A DNA stretch of 21,919 nt, from contig JAUVSA010000005.1 of NCBI GenBank assembly GCA_030597345.1, positions 1 through 21,919 on the forward strand, read 5' to 3'. The DNA is from Bacillota bacterium (GTDB taxonomy: Bacteria; Armatimonadota; Hebobacteria; Hebobacterales; Hebobacteraceae). Positions 15,752-21,919 of the stretch are shown piece after piece; position 1 is the first letter of the stretch, and every line of letters begins with the position of its first letter. The position numbers were made by a program, and so were the translations under genes. A model generated the notes under the pieces. The model saw only the letters and a program-made list of their open reading frames with translations, made no database searches and had not been told where the DNA came from.

Positions 15752-16183
15752 TCAGGCCTTCGCGGCGCGGGCGCGTCGTCTGCGGCGACGCTTCTCCCTG
15801 GCACGTTTTCGGGCCCACCAGGTATCGAACTCATCTCTCGTGTCGAAGTGTAAGGCATGGGCCGGGCGCTCGGGGTATTCACACTCTTCGGTCTCGTAAC
15901 CTCGGCAGACCTCCGGTCGGTCCTCGTAGATGCGACACAAGTTCGTCTTGGTGAGGTACTTGCAGCGGTTGCGAACCTCCAGGTGCCAGCGTCTTCCCTC
16001 CACGTATACGCTGATGCCCTCATGCGCCAGGAACCAGCTCAGCTCGTCGAAGTCCGCCTTGTGTTTGGGTGCGGGTAGGACAACAGTGATGTACCGGCAA
16101 CAGCGGGCCTGGCAGTCGTGCTGGCATCGGCGCTGGAGTTCTTCATCGGTGATGCTGCCGCTTCGAGCCATATTGGTTCCCAC
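15752..16183 (-). CDS. YkgJ-type cysteine-cluster protein
   Basis: This 143-residue cytoplasmic protein carries the CxCC-type cysteine pattern of the YkgJ family, annotated as putative zinc- or iron-chelating. C20, C24 and C28-C29 lie in CQHDCQARCC, and C74, C83 and C93 in CKYLTKTNLCRIYEDRPEVC, with C101 after them. The C-terminus is very basic (REKRRRRRRARAAKA), which may bind nucleic acid. The GTG at 16183 has AGGAG only 3 bases upstream, while the ATG at 16171 has the same site 15 bases away, so the start is uncertain by four residues. It faces tRNA-Ser and has no operon partner. The biochemical role is unknown. Confidence 0.8.
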   Translation of the reverse strand: MGTNMARSGSITDEELQRRCQHDCQARCCRYITVVLPAPKHKADFDELSWFLAHEGISVYVEGRRWHLEVRNRCKYLTKTNLCRIYEDRPEVCRGYETEECEYPERPAHALHFDTRDEFDTWWARKRAREKRRRRRRARAAKA

Positions 16184-16455
16184 AGTCTCCTCACGGACTG
16201 TGTTTCATTTCTCCCTCGGCCGCTCCCGTGCCTGTCGAGTGGCCGCAGGCCGTACTCGCGCAAGGCATCGCGCGCTCGCAGCCGGCCTGGATACAGGCAG
16301 TACAGCAATGATGGAACGACTCGGGCCCGGGGACGGTTAATGGGGACAGTGAAGGCACTCGCGGAGGCGAGGTCACCCTGGCTGCACGTCGGGATGGCCG
16401 TCACCGCCGGAGTACGACGGGGGGCCGCCGCACGAGCGTCAGCTAGCGACCCACG
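16184..16455. other. Noncoding gap with possible transposase-flank remnant
   Basis: No convincing gene is seen between the YkgJ-type gene and the DUF4091 gene. The minus strand holds two closely spaced GTCCCC motifs (plus-strand GGGGAC at 16329-16334 and 16342-16347, 13 bases apart). Such motifs are often found around REP-associated Y1 transposase genes, but no transposase is readable here. Confidence 0.3.
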
Positions 16456-18174
16456 CTACTCCTCCGCGGCGAGCGTCGCGAGCAGCTTCCCCGCTTCCTC
16501 CCGCGCGCCCAGCAGCAGCTCTTCATTCCGCGTGTGCCCGAGGGGGTCGGGAGCGATCTCGGACCTTACGCGTGCCAGCAGCTTCCTGGCCGCGGAGGCC
16601 GCGCGGCCCCGCGCCCGCTTGCCGGCAGGGGCCACCGCCCGCTCCAGCAGATAGAGGTACTCGAAATCCTCGAAGCCTTTCCTGTTGACCTCCCACCGAA
16701 TGCTGGAACAGATGCTGTTCCTCCCCGGATATACGATATGGGGATCACCGGCCGGAAGCGGAGTGCGATCGGCGCAGTAGATGCTTGCCCCGGTCGCGTC
16801 GAGCCAGGGAGAGACTGGCACGTCAACCGGTACTCCCTGCCACCGAACCCAGAACGCATAGCCCCAGTGGAGGAATCCCTTGAGGCCGAGACTCCAGGAA
16901 AGCCAGAAGATGATCCGGTTACGTATGGATGGATAGTCGAGAAAGCGATTGGGGTATTGGCCTTGAGGAGCGAGGCACACGTAGCTCCAGAGCTCTTCGT
17001 TGGGGCCGCGTGGCACCTCAGGTCCAGTGTGCTGTATCTGCGGCACGCGCCACTCCACCGGCCCCTCCAGTCCGCCGCTCATGACAGCGTCGATGATCGG
17101 CCCACCCGGCAGCCACTCCCGCACCTTCCGCGCGCGATGACACCACGATTGCTCGTTCTCAGGTATGGGCTCGTCGGCGATGTGCTGCGCGTACTGCTTG
17201 TGCCATCCGCGCTTCTTCAGATGCGCGTACACGGCCTTGAGCAACTGCTCGACGTAGGGCTCGAATTCTCTCTCGGAAAGCTTATCTCGCGAAGTGTCGA
17301 TCTGCTTTCCGTCCCGCGCGTACACGGGGAAGCGCCCCCACACGATGTCGCTCTCGAAGTCCCCAGTTCGGCCGGCCACGTGACTCCCCTCGATCCAGTC
17401 CACTCCCGCCTTCTTGAACGTCTTGACCCATCGGTCGAGCTTGCTGAAGTCAAAGCTGAATCGGCCGGTCTTGGTCCGCTTCACTTGTACCAGGCTGCTG
17501 AATGGCGTGAGGATCATGTCTTGCTTGTGGCGGGCCATGTCGGCTGCGATTCTCCGGAGCCACGTCCAGTGCTGCTCCGACCACCGTTCGACATGGTAGT
17601 AGTCTGCAATGACACCTGCCTCAAACCACTCGGTGTGGTGGAGATGCGGCTTGTCCGGCAGAGTGAAGGGCCACACCGTCACCGTCATCGGGACCTCGAA
17701 ATGATGTCTCTCGCCCGATTTGGTCACAAGATCGATCGCCATCGTCCCCCTGTAGTCACCTGCCGGAGTGCCCTTGGGAATGCTCACCGAGACCCACAGC
17801 GGCTGAGTCCATTCATCACGGATGGCGATCTTCTTCTCCTCCAGAAAGGCATCGGGGAAGAACGCCGGCGCCTTGCGGAGATAGCTGGCCGGGTCCTTGT
17901 TGGCAGGTGGATTCTCCAGTACATACGTGTACCAGATCCACCAGGCGTCCAGATTCCGGCTGGAGATCCTCCGGCGGTCGGGGCCAATGAGGTGCGGCAG
18001 CGAGAAGCTAGCCTGGGCAATCTCCATATCTCTGGGAATGCGCAGCGCCACCTGGGCATCTTCGGTCTCATGCCGAGCGGCCTTCAGAGAGATGGACTGC
18101 GACGCTCTCGGCGGCTTTTCGCTGTCCGGGAAGACCTTGTCCAACGAGTGCGTGGTCCACAAGTCGATGGGCAT
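16456..18174 (-). CDS. DUF4091 glycoside hydrolase-like protein (GH123-related)
   Basis: The 572-residue protein has an N-terminal beta-rich region (about 1-170), a TIM-barrel-like centre and the C-terminal DUF4091 block SIRWEVNRKGFEDFEYLYLLER (about 491-512). The pair D334-E335 in QHIADEP matches the Asp-Glu catalytic pair of GH123 enzymes, which cleave beta-N-acetylgalactosaminides by substrate-assisted catalysis. FLHWGYAFW (about 434-442) adds aromatic residues suited to sugar stacking. There is no signal peptide, so it would act inside the cell on imported sugars. GGAGG lies 7 bases before the ATG. It follows the GNAT gene on the same strand after 216 bases. Activity and substrate are inferred only from family relationship. 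Confidence 0.82.
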   Translation of the reverse strand: MPIDLWTTHSLDKVFPDSEKPPRASQSISLKAARHETEDAQVALRIPRDMEIAQASFSLPHLIGPDRRRISSRNLDAWWIWYTYVLENPPANKDPASYLRKAPAFFPDAFLEEKKIAIRDEWTQPLWVSVSIPKGTPAGDYRGTMAIDLVTKSGERHHFEVPMTVTVWPFTLPDKPHLHHTEWFEAGVIADYYHVERWSEQHWTWLRRIAADMARHKQDMILTPFSSLVQVKRTKTGRFSFDFSKLDRWVKTFKKAGVDWIEGSHVAGRTGDFESDIVWGRFPVYARDGKQIDTSRDKLSEREFEPYVEQLLKAVYAHLKKRGWHKQYAQHIADEPIPENEQSWCHRARKVREWLPGGPIIDAVMSGGLEGPVEWRVPQIQHTGPEVPRGPNEELWSYVCLAPQGQYPNRFLDYPSIRNRIIFWLSWSLGLKGFLHWGYAFWVRWQGVPVDVPVSPWLDATGASIYCADRTPLPAGDPHIVYPGRNSICSSIRWEVNRKGFEDFEYLYLLERAVAPAGKRARGRAASAARKLLARVRSEIAPDPLGHTRNEELLLGAREEAGKLLATLAAEE

Positions 18175-18390
18175 GAGAATGCCTCCAGTCTGCAGGCGGA
18201 GTGGTTTCGAGTTGGATTCGCAGCCGCGGGACGATTCCCTCTTGCGGGCGGCGACAGCCGGCAGCCTGGCGGAGTCGGATGTCAGGATAGCGCGGTCAGC
18301 TAACCGACATGCTGCCGAGCCGGGAGAGGAGTCGGTATGGCCGAGCAGGACCAGTGAGCTTGTGCCCGGGACAGAACGGACTACCTGCGT

Positions 18391-18708
18391 TCAGCTGCGT
18401 CTCCGATACTCCCAGTTTCCATCAGGTCTCTCCCTGAAGCCCATACTCCTCCAGAAACCAACCGCGCTATGGCGCACTCTGTCCGCTACGATGACTGCGA
18501 ATTGCTGCTTCAGCAGATCAATCGTTTGCCTGCCATATCCGCGTCCTTGGAACTGGGTGAAGATCATAATGGAGTAGAGCGTCAGCAGGTCGTCGCCCAT
18601 GCGGCAGCGTGCCTTGCCTACGTACGCGGCCCCGGCCTCGATGTTCAGCCAGCGGCCGCCGTCTGTGGTCCGTCCGCCGGGCAATACTCTGAGGTGTGAG
18701 CGGCTCAT
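18391..18708 (-). CDS. GNAT family N-acetyltransferase
   Basis: The 105-residue protein is a compact GNAT domain. The acetyl-CoA loop reads FQGRGYGRQTIDLL (Q-x-x-G-x-G type) after the strand LYSIMIFTQ, and the C-terminal VGFWRSMGFRERPDGNWEYRR is the usual final strand pair. The ATG at 18708 is chosen because AGGAGG lies 6 bases upstream; a longer reading frame would begin inside the truncated MITE copy at 18777-18841 and adds unrelated residues. The domain is short for a GNAT and lacks the first helices. The acceptor substrate is unknown. The gene precedes the DUF4091 gene on the same strand. Confidence 0.82.
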   Translation of the reverse strand: MSRSHLRVLPGGRTTDGGRWLNIEAGAAYVGKARCRMGDDLLTLYSIMIFTQFQGRGYGRQTIDLLKQQFAVIVADRVRHSAVGFWRSMGFRERPDGNWEYRRRS

Positions 18709-18776
18709 GCTTGGTCCTCCTATCGTTTCGGCATTCATCCGCGGCGCCTGAGGTCGTGGCTCCAGTGGTTCCGGTG

Positions 18777-18841
18777 GCTGGAGCTTGGCGGCTTGTGCTG
18801 CTGTTTCATAACCTCCATCTGAGGTTATGAAACAGCTTCTA
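18777..18841 (-). mobile_element. MITE-like element, truncated copy C
   Basis: This 65-base block is the reverse complement of the left half of copy B. It keeps the TAGAAGCTG end at 18841 and a perfect 16-bp hairpin (18800-18815 with 18821-18836, loop CATCT). The match stops at 18777, so the right half is missing. It lies 69 bases upstream of the GNAT start. Confidence 0.75.
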
Positions 18842-18874
18842 CTGTCGTGTCCGAGGAACAACTTCATGATATTG

Positions 18875-18888
18875 TTATCCGCGGATAA
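18875..18888. promoter_or_regulatory. Operator-like palindrome TTATCCGCGGATAA
   Basis: A perfect 14-bp palindrome lies between two MITE copies upstream of the GNAT-DUF4091 genes. On the minus strand a possible -10 (TATCAT) follows it and a weak -35 (CTGTGA) precedes it, so it would occupy the promoter spacer. Central-CG palindromes are typical of LacI-type operators, but no regulator gene is present here. Confidence 0.35.
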
Positions 18889-18977
18889 TCACAGAACGGA
18901 CGCTATGAGCCTGTCGTGGGCTCGTGCCGTCCTGTGCCACGTCCTGTATTTCCGCAGCTAACACTGGGACGGCACAC

Positions 18978-19108
18978 TAGAAGCTGTTCCATAACCTCCA
19001 TCTGAGGTTATGGAACAGCAGCACAAGCCGCCAAGCTCCAGCAGGCGCATTTCATGCCAGCGTCTCCAGCGGACAGCCAGGCGAGTGAGGGTTATGAAAT
19101 GCGCGCTA
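18978..19108 (+). mobile_element. MITE-like element, full copy B
   Basis: This copy begins TAGAAGCTGTTCCATAACC and ends with the inverted TTATGAAATGCGCGCTA. Its left half forms a perfect 16-bp hairpin (18983-18998 with 19004-19019, loop CATCT). Its right half has an 11-bp inverted pair (GCGCATTTCAT 19045-19055, ATGAAATGCGC 19094-19104). It is about 92% identical to copy A and carries no gene. Confidence 0.78.
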
Positions 19109-19252
19109 ATCCATGGCTTCGGATTCGGCTTGCTGTGAGGCCGCTCCTGCGCGGCCGGCGAGGTGTAGTCCGCAGATACTCGTCGGTTCTCCTGACAGGC
19201 TCCAGGGGGCTGCTTCGGCATTCGCGCGGGCGAATGCACTGGGTGAAGAGGT
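19109..19252. other. Noncoding spacer between MITE copy B and the GH2 gene end
   Basis: No gene is seen. It holds a short GC hairpin (GGCCGC 19139-19144 with GCGGCC 19151-19156) and the terminator-like hairpin listed separately at 19218-19237. Confidence 0.6.
19218..19237 (-). terminator. Hairpin just past the GH2 stop codon
   Basis: GCATTCGC (19218-19225) pairs with GCGAATGC (19230-19237) around a 4-base loop, 15 bases after the GH2 stop. The minus-strand sequence beyond it has no T-run, so termination strength is doubtful. Confidence 0.4.
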
Positions 19253-21610
19253 CTACGGTTGAGGGCGCGCCTTGGCGCCGATGGTGATCTCTGCGGTGGC
19301 GAGCCCGTCGGCCTCGGCGCACAAGTGGATGTCGCCCGCCTGCTCATCTGGTCTGACGATGGCGAGGCAGCGACCGCGGAAGAGGCGATGTCGATCGCCG
19401 CGGTAGGGCTCGGTGTGTTGTGGGTTATTGCTGCCCACGGCGGCGAGGTGGCCTGGGCCGGTGACCGTGAAACGGGCGACGTGATCGGCGGTCGGCACCG
19501 GACGGCCTTCCGCATCAATGGCTTCCACCGTGATGTAGGAGAGGTCGTTTGGGTCTGCATAGATGGGATTGCGGTCAGCGGTAAGGCGAAGGCCTTGGGC
19601 GGGGCCGCAGGTCACAAGTGAGTGCGCCACCACCTTGGCTCCGGCCCGGTAGCCAACGGCCGTGAGCTCCCCGGCGGCGTAGGGCACCATGAAGGTCGCG
19701 ATCAGCCGATCCGCCTCGGCCATCTTCTTCCTGCCTACGGGCGTCCCGTTGAGCACGAGTTCGACCTCATCACAGGCGGAGTAGACATCCACCTGCAACT
19801 CGCGGCCTTCCAGGCCGGGCCAGGTCCAGGAGGCCTGCACGTCGGGCCAGCCCCAATCCTTGAGGGCGACCTTCCTGCCCTCCGGCACGGGCGCAAGCAC
19901 GCCGATATAGAGCGCGTCGGGGGCTGTCCACAGCAGGTCTCGATAGTACGATGGCGGGCGCTTCCAACCGCATATGTCGATATCGCCGCAGTATGCCTGG
20001 TGCCAGGGATAGCCCGGCAGCCAACTCTGCTCGGTAGGCGCGTTCTCGTCGCCTTCGAGGCAGCTGCCACCAATGCCGGACTCGCCGAGGTAGTCCATTG
20101 AGGTCCAGACGAAATCGCCGACGACATAGGGAAGGCGCTCCGCCGCGCGCCAGTACTCATAGGCTTTGCTGGCGAACGTCTCGGTCGCCACGATGATGCG
20201 CTCGGGATGCCGTTGGTGGTCGTCTTCGTAGCGGCCCACGAGGTAGTTGTACCCACAGACATCCAGCTCCGCGAAGAACTTGTCAACCTGCTCCCAGTCC
20301 GGATGGTTGTTGACCGCGCAGATCACCGGCCGGGTGGGATCGAGGAGCCGCACCCTCTCGGCCAGGCGATGGGCGATCTCCGGTCCCCACGGCAGGCGGG
20401 CCTCCGTCACCTCGTTGCCGATGCTCCACAGGACGATGCAGGGGTGGTTTCGATCGCGCAGGACCATGCTGTCCAGATCGCGCTGCCACCAATCGTCGAA
20501 CACGATGTGATTGTCGTTGGGGGTGCCCCGCTCGCGCCAGTTGTCGAAGGCCTCATCTATCACCAGCATTCCCAGCCTGTCGCAGGCGTCCAGGAAGGCC
20601 GGGGCGGGAGGATTGTGGGCACATCGGACGGCGTTGAAGCCACTCGCCTTGAGCACCTCGACCTTGCGTTCCTCTGCCCGGTCGATGGACATGGATCCCA
20701 AAGGGCCGCAGTCGTGATGCACGCAGCCGCCGCGCATGATGAGCGATTCGCCGTTGAGCAGGAACCCCTCCGCCGCGCTGAACTCGATGCTGCGAACACC
20801 GAAGGTCGTGGTGTCCGCGTCCAGCACCGCGTCGCCAGCGCGCACCTCCACCTGCAATCGATACAGCGAGGGGTGATCGGGCGACCAGAGGCTCGGGCGG
20901 GAGAGCGGCAGCTCTTGGGTGAAGGCGTGGGACCCGCCGGACAGGATTTCGGCTTCCGCCTCCCGGAGGCCGCACTCTTCGCCGTCGGGACCCAGCACGA
21001 CCCAGTTCACAGTGACTTGCCGGGCCTCGTCGGATTCGTTGACCACAGTCGTCTCGAGGCGGACGAGCGCGGACTCCGCCGACACCTCGGGCGTGGTCAC
21101 GTGGAGGCCGCCGTCGGCGATGTGCACCGGGTCGCGAACCAGGAGCCACACGTGACGGTAGATGCCGGAGCCGGAGTACCAGCGGCTGTGCTTCGGCGCC
21201 GAGTTGTCGACCCGCACCGCTACCAGATTCTCCGCCTCCACGTCGATGTAGGGAGTCAGATCCATGGTGAAGCTGGTGTACCCATAGGGATGCCGCCCGA
21301 GATAGCGATCGTTCACCCAGACTTCGGCGTTCTTGAAGACGCCCTCGAAGGTGAGGGCGATGCGCTGGCCCCGCCAGGACTCCGGCACCGCGAAGCGCTT
21401 GCGATACCACCCGACGCCGTCCACGAAGAAGCCGCCCTCCGGGCAGCTCGGGCTCTCCGGGTCGCGGGGCAGCTCGATGCTCCAATCGTGTGGCAGGTCG
21501 AGACGGCGCCACGACTGATCGTCGAACTTGCGGGTCAGCCACTCGGACCAGAAGGCTGTAGGCTCCTCGGCCAGGTGGAAGCGCCAGTCCTTGTCAAAAC
21601 ACGTCTTCAC
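19253..21610 (-). CDS. Glycoside hydrolase family 2 enzyme (beta-galactosidase/beta-glucuronidase type)
   Basis: The 785-residue protein shows the GH2 layout: an N-terminal jelly-roll (about 1-160; DWRFHL, LDLPHDWSIE, GWYRKRF, WVNDRYLG), an Ig-like domain (about 165-272) and a TIM barrel (about 275-570). Two C-terminal beta domains, DUF4982-like and Ig-like, follow (about 605-665 and 670-780). The acid/base is Glu400 in WSIGNEVTE and the probable nucleophile is Glu477 in IVATETFAS. RGGCVHHDCGPLG at 293-305 is the usual barrel entry. The start is GTG 21610 with AAGGAG 8 bases upstream. No signal peptide is present, so it acts in the cytoplasm. GH2 members cleave beta-galactosides, glucuronides or mannosides; the substrate cannot be fixed by eye. 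Confidence 0.93.
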   Translation of the reverse strand: MKTCFDKDWRFHLAEEPTAFWSEWLTRKFDDQSWRRLDLPHDWSIELPRDPESPSCPEGGFFVDGVGWYRKRFAVPESWRGQRIALTFEGVFKNAEVWVNDRYLGRHPYGYTSFTMDLTPYIDVEAENLVAVRVDNSAPKHSRWYSGSGIYRHVWLLVRDPVHIADGGLHVTTPEVSAESALVRLETTVVNESDEARQVTVNWVVLGPDGEECGLREAEAEILSGGSHAFTQELPLSRPSLWSPDHPSLYRLQVEVRAGDAVLDADTTTFGVRSIEFSAAEGFLLNGESLIMRGGCVHHDCGPLGSMSIDRAEERKVEVLKASGFNAVRCAHNPPAPAFLDACDRLGMLVIDEAFDNWRERGTPNDNHIVFDDWWQRDLDSMVLRDRNHPCIVLWSIGNEVTEARLPWGPEIAHRLAERVRLLDPTRPVICAVNNHPDWEQVDKFFAELDVCGYNYLVGRYEDDHQRHPERIIVATETFASKAYEYWRAAERLPYVVGDFVWTSMDYLGESGIGGSCLEGDENAPTEQSWLPGYPWHQAYCGDIDICGWKRPPSYYRDLLWTAPDALYIGVLAPVPEGRKVALKDWGWPDVQASWTWPGLEGRELQVDVYSACDEVELVLNGTPVGRKKMAEADRLIATFMVPYAAGELTAVGYRAGAKVVAHSLVTCGPAQGLRLTADRNPIYADPNDLSYITVEAIDAEGRPVPTADHVARFTVTGPGHLAAVGSNNPQHTEPYRGDRHRLFRGRCLAIVRPDEQAGDIHLCAEADGLATAEITIGAKARPQP

Positions 21611-21884
21611 GGATCAACTCCTTGCCCCGGGTCCGGAAATGTTGCCGCATCATGTGTCGGAGCGACGACCCCTGGGGTGTTCCCCGATGTTGATCGATCT
21701 GAGGTAAGCCTTGTTCACCTGAAGACGGCCAGTTCCTGCTCGGCAATGGCCGGGGAAGGGAGTTGGCGGGGTGCCCGCGCTGGTAGTGCAGTTGTGCACA
21801 TGAGGGATTCCTTGTCGGTGCTAAGCAGCGATGGGACACGCCCGAGCGGTCCCCGAGCCTGTGCGCGGGCCAGAATCATTCTAC
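21611..21884. other. Noncoding region upstream of the GH2 gene
   Basis: No credible gene is seen here; the short open frames have no ribosome binding site or recognisable motif. It should hold the GH2 promoter, but no clear -10/-35 pair was found on the minus strand. Confidence 0.5.
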
Positions 21885-21918
21885 CATATGGGACCATTGG
21901 GCATATGGGACCATTGGG
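21885..21918. repeat. Two-copy 17-bp tandem repeat at the window edge
   Basis: CATATGGGACCATTGGG occurs twice in direct succession (21885-21901 and 21902-21918), and the sequence stops one base later. The array may continue beyond the window or mark a contig end. Confidence 0.85.
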
Positions 21919-21919
21919 C

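Noticed and set aside
16534..18303. A 589-codon plus-strand open frame opposite the DUF4091 gene.
   Set aside because: The minus-strand protein carries the DUF4091 C-terminal signature and a GGAGG start signal; the plus-strand product has no recognisable domain.
18709..18867. N-terminal extension of the GNAT gene into MITE copy C.
   Set aside because: The AGGAGG site favours the internal ATG at 18708, and the extra residues are translated repeat sequence.
12651..19111. Reading the repeated hairpin blocks as a CRISPR array.
   Set aside because: The copies are about 130 bp, few, widely separated, in both orientations and with no regular spacers or cas genes.
18958..19560. A 200-codon minus-strand frame overlapping MITE copy B and the end of the GH2 gene.
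   Set aside because: It runs through the repeat and out of frame through the GH2 C-terminus; its composition is not protein-like.

Overview
The window reads as chromosomal DNA from a GC-rich bacterium with densely packed genes. Three lines of sequence evidence bear on lineage. The LexA boxes are of the Gram-positive type (CGAAC-N4-GTTTG). A nadK-steA-steB block is present, known best from Actinobacteria and also from some Firmicutes. A signal-peptide protein resembling YjbH-type outer-membrane proteins suggests a diderm envelope. A diderm with Terrabacteria-like regulation, plus cytoplasmic GH2 and DUF4091 sugar genes, would fit Armatimonadota or a neighbouring candidate phylum. This assignment is an inference from gene content, not a proven placement.

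Layout. 1-4235 (+): arginine biosynthesis, with the tail of argD, a small membrane protein, a 5 x 13-bp tandem repeat, then argF, argG and argH. 4236-5216: a hairpin terminator and a convergent TIM-barrel sugar isomerase/epimerase gene (-). 5342-12653 (+): a probable long operon behind a good sigma-70-type promoter. It holds a 13-repeat TPR (lipo)protein, NAD kinase, SteA, SteB/MctB, a GT2::MraY-like fusion glycosyltransferase, a 2[4Fe-4S] ferredoxin and a Dph6-like PP-loop ATPase. 12651-12781: a MITE-like element. 12808-14736 (-): deoC, a YjbH-like exported protein and a LysM protein. 14750-14860: a divergent SOS control region with three LexA-box candidates and two promoters. 14900-15514 (+): lexA. 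15576-15663: tRNA-Ser(UGA). 15752-16183 (-): a YkgJ-type cysteine-cluster protein. 16456-18708 (-): a DUF4091 glycosidase-like gene and a GNAT gene. 18777-19111: a truncated and a full MITE copy facing each other around an operator-like palindrome. 19253-21610 (-): a GH2 glycosidase. 21611-21919: noncoding, ending in a 17-bp tandem duplication.

How the genes fit together. argD-F-G-H carries ornithine synthesis through to arginine. TPR-nadK-steA-steB-GT looks like a cell-envelope and division unit: SteA/SteB are division-ring associated in Corynebacterium, and the fusion enzyme would supply a lipid-linked glycan. The lexA/LysM pair looks like the Bacillus lexA-yneA arrangement, in which an SOS-induced LysM membrane protein delays division. 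The right-hand part is an accessory carbohydrate region disturbed by small mobile elements.

Most notable for follow-up are the SOS-controlled LysM protein beside lexA, the GT2::MraY-like fusion coupled to SteAB, and the nested-palindrome MITE family.
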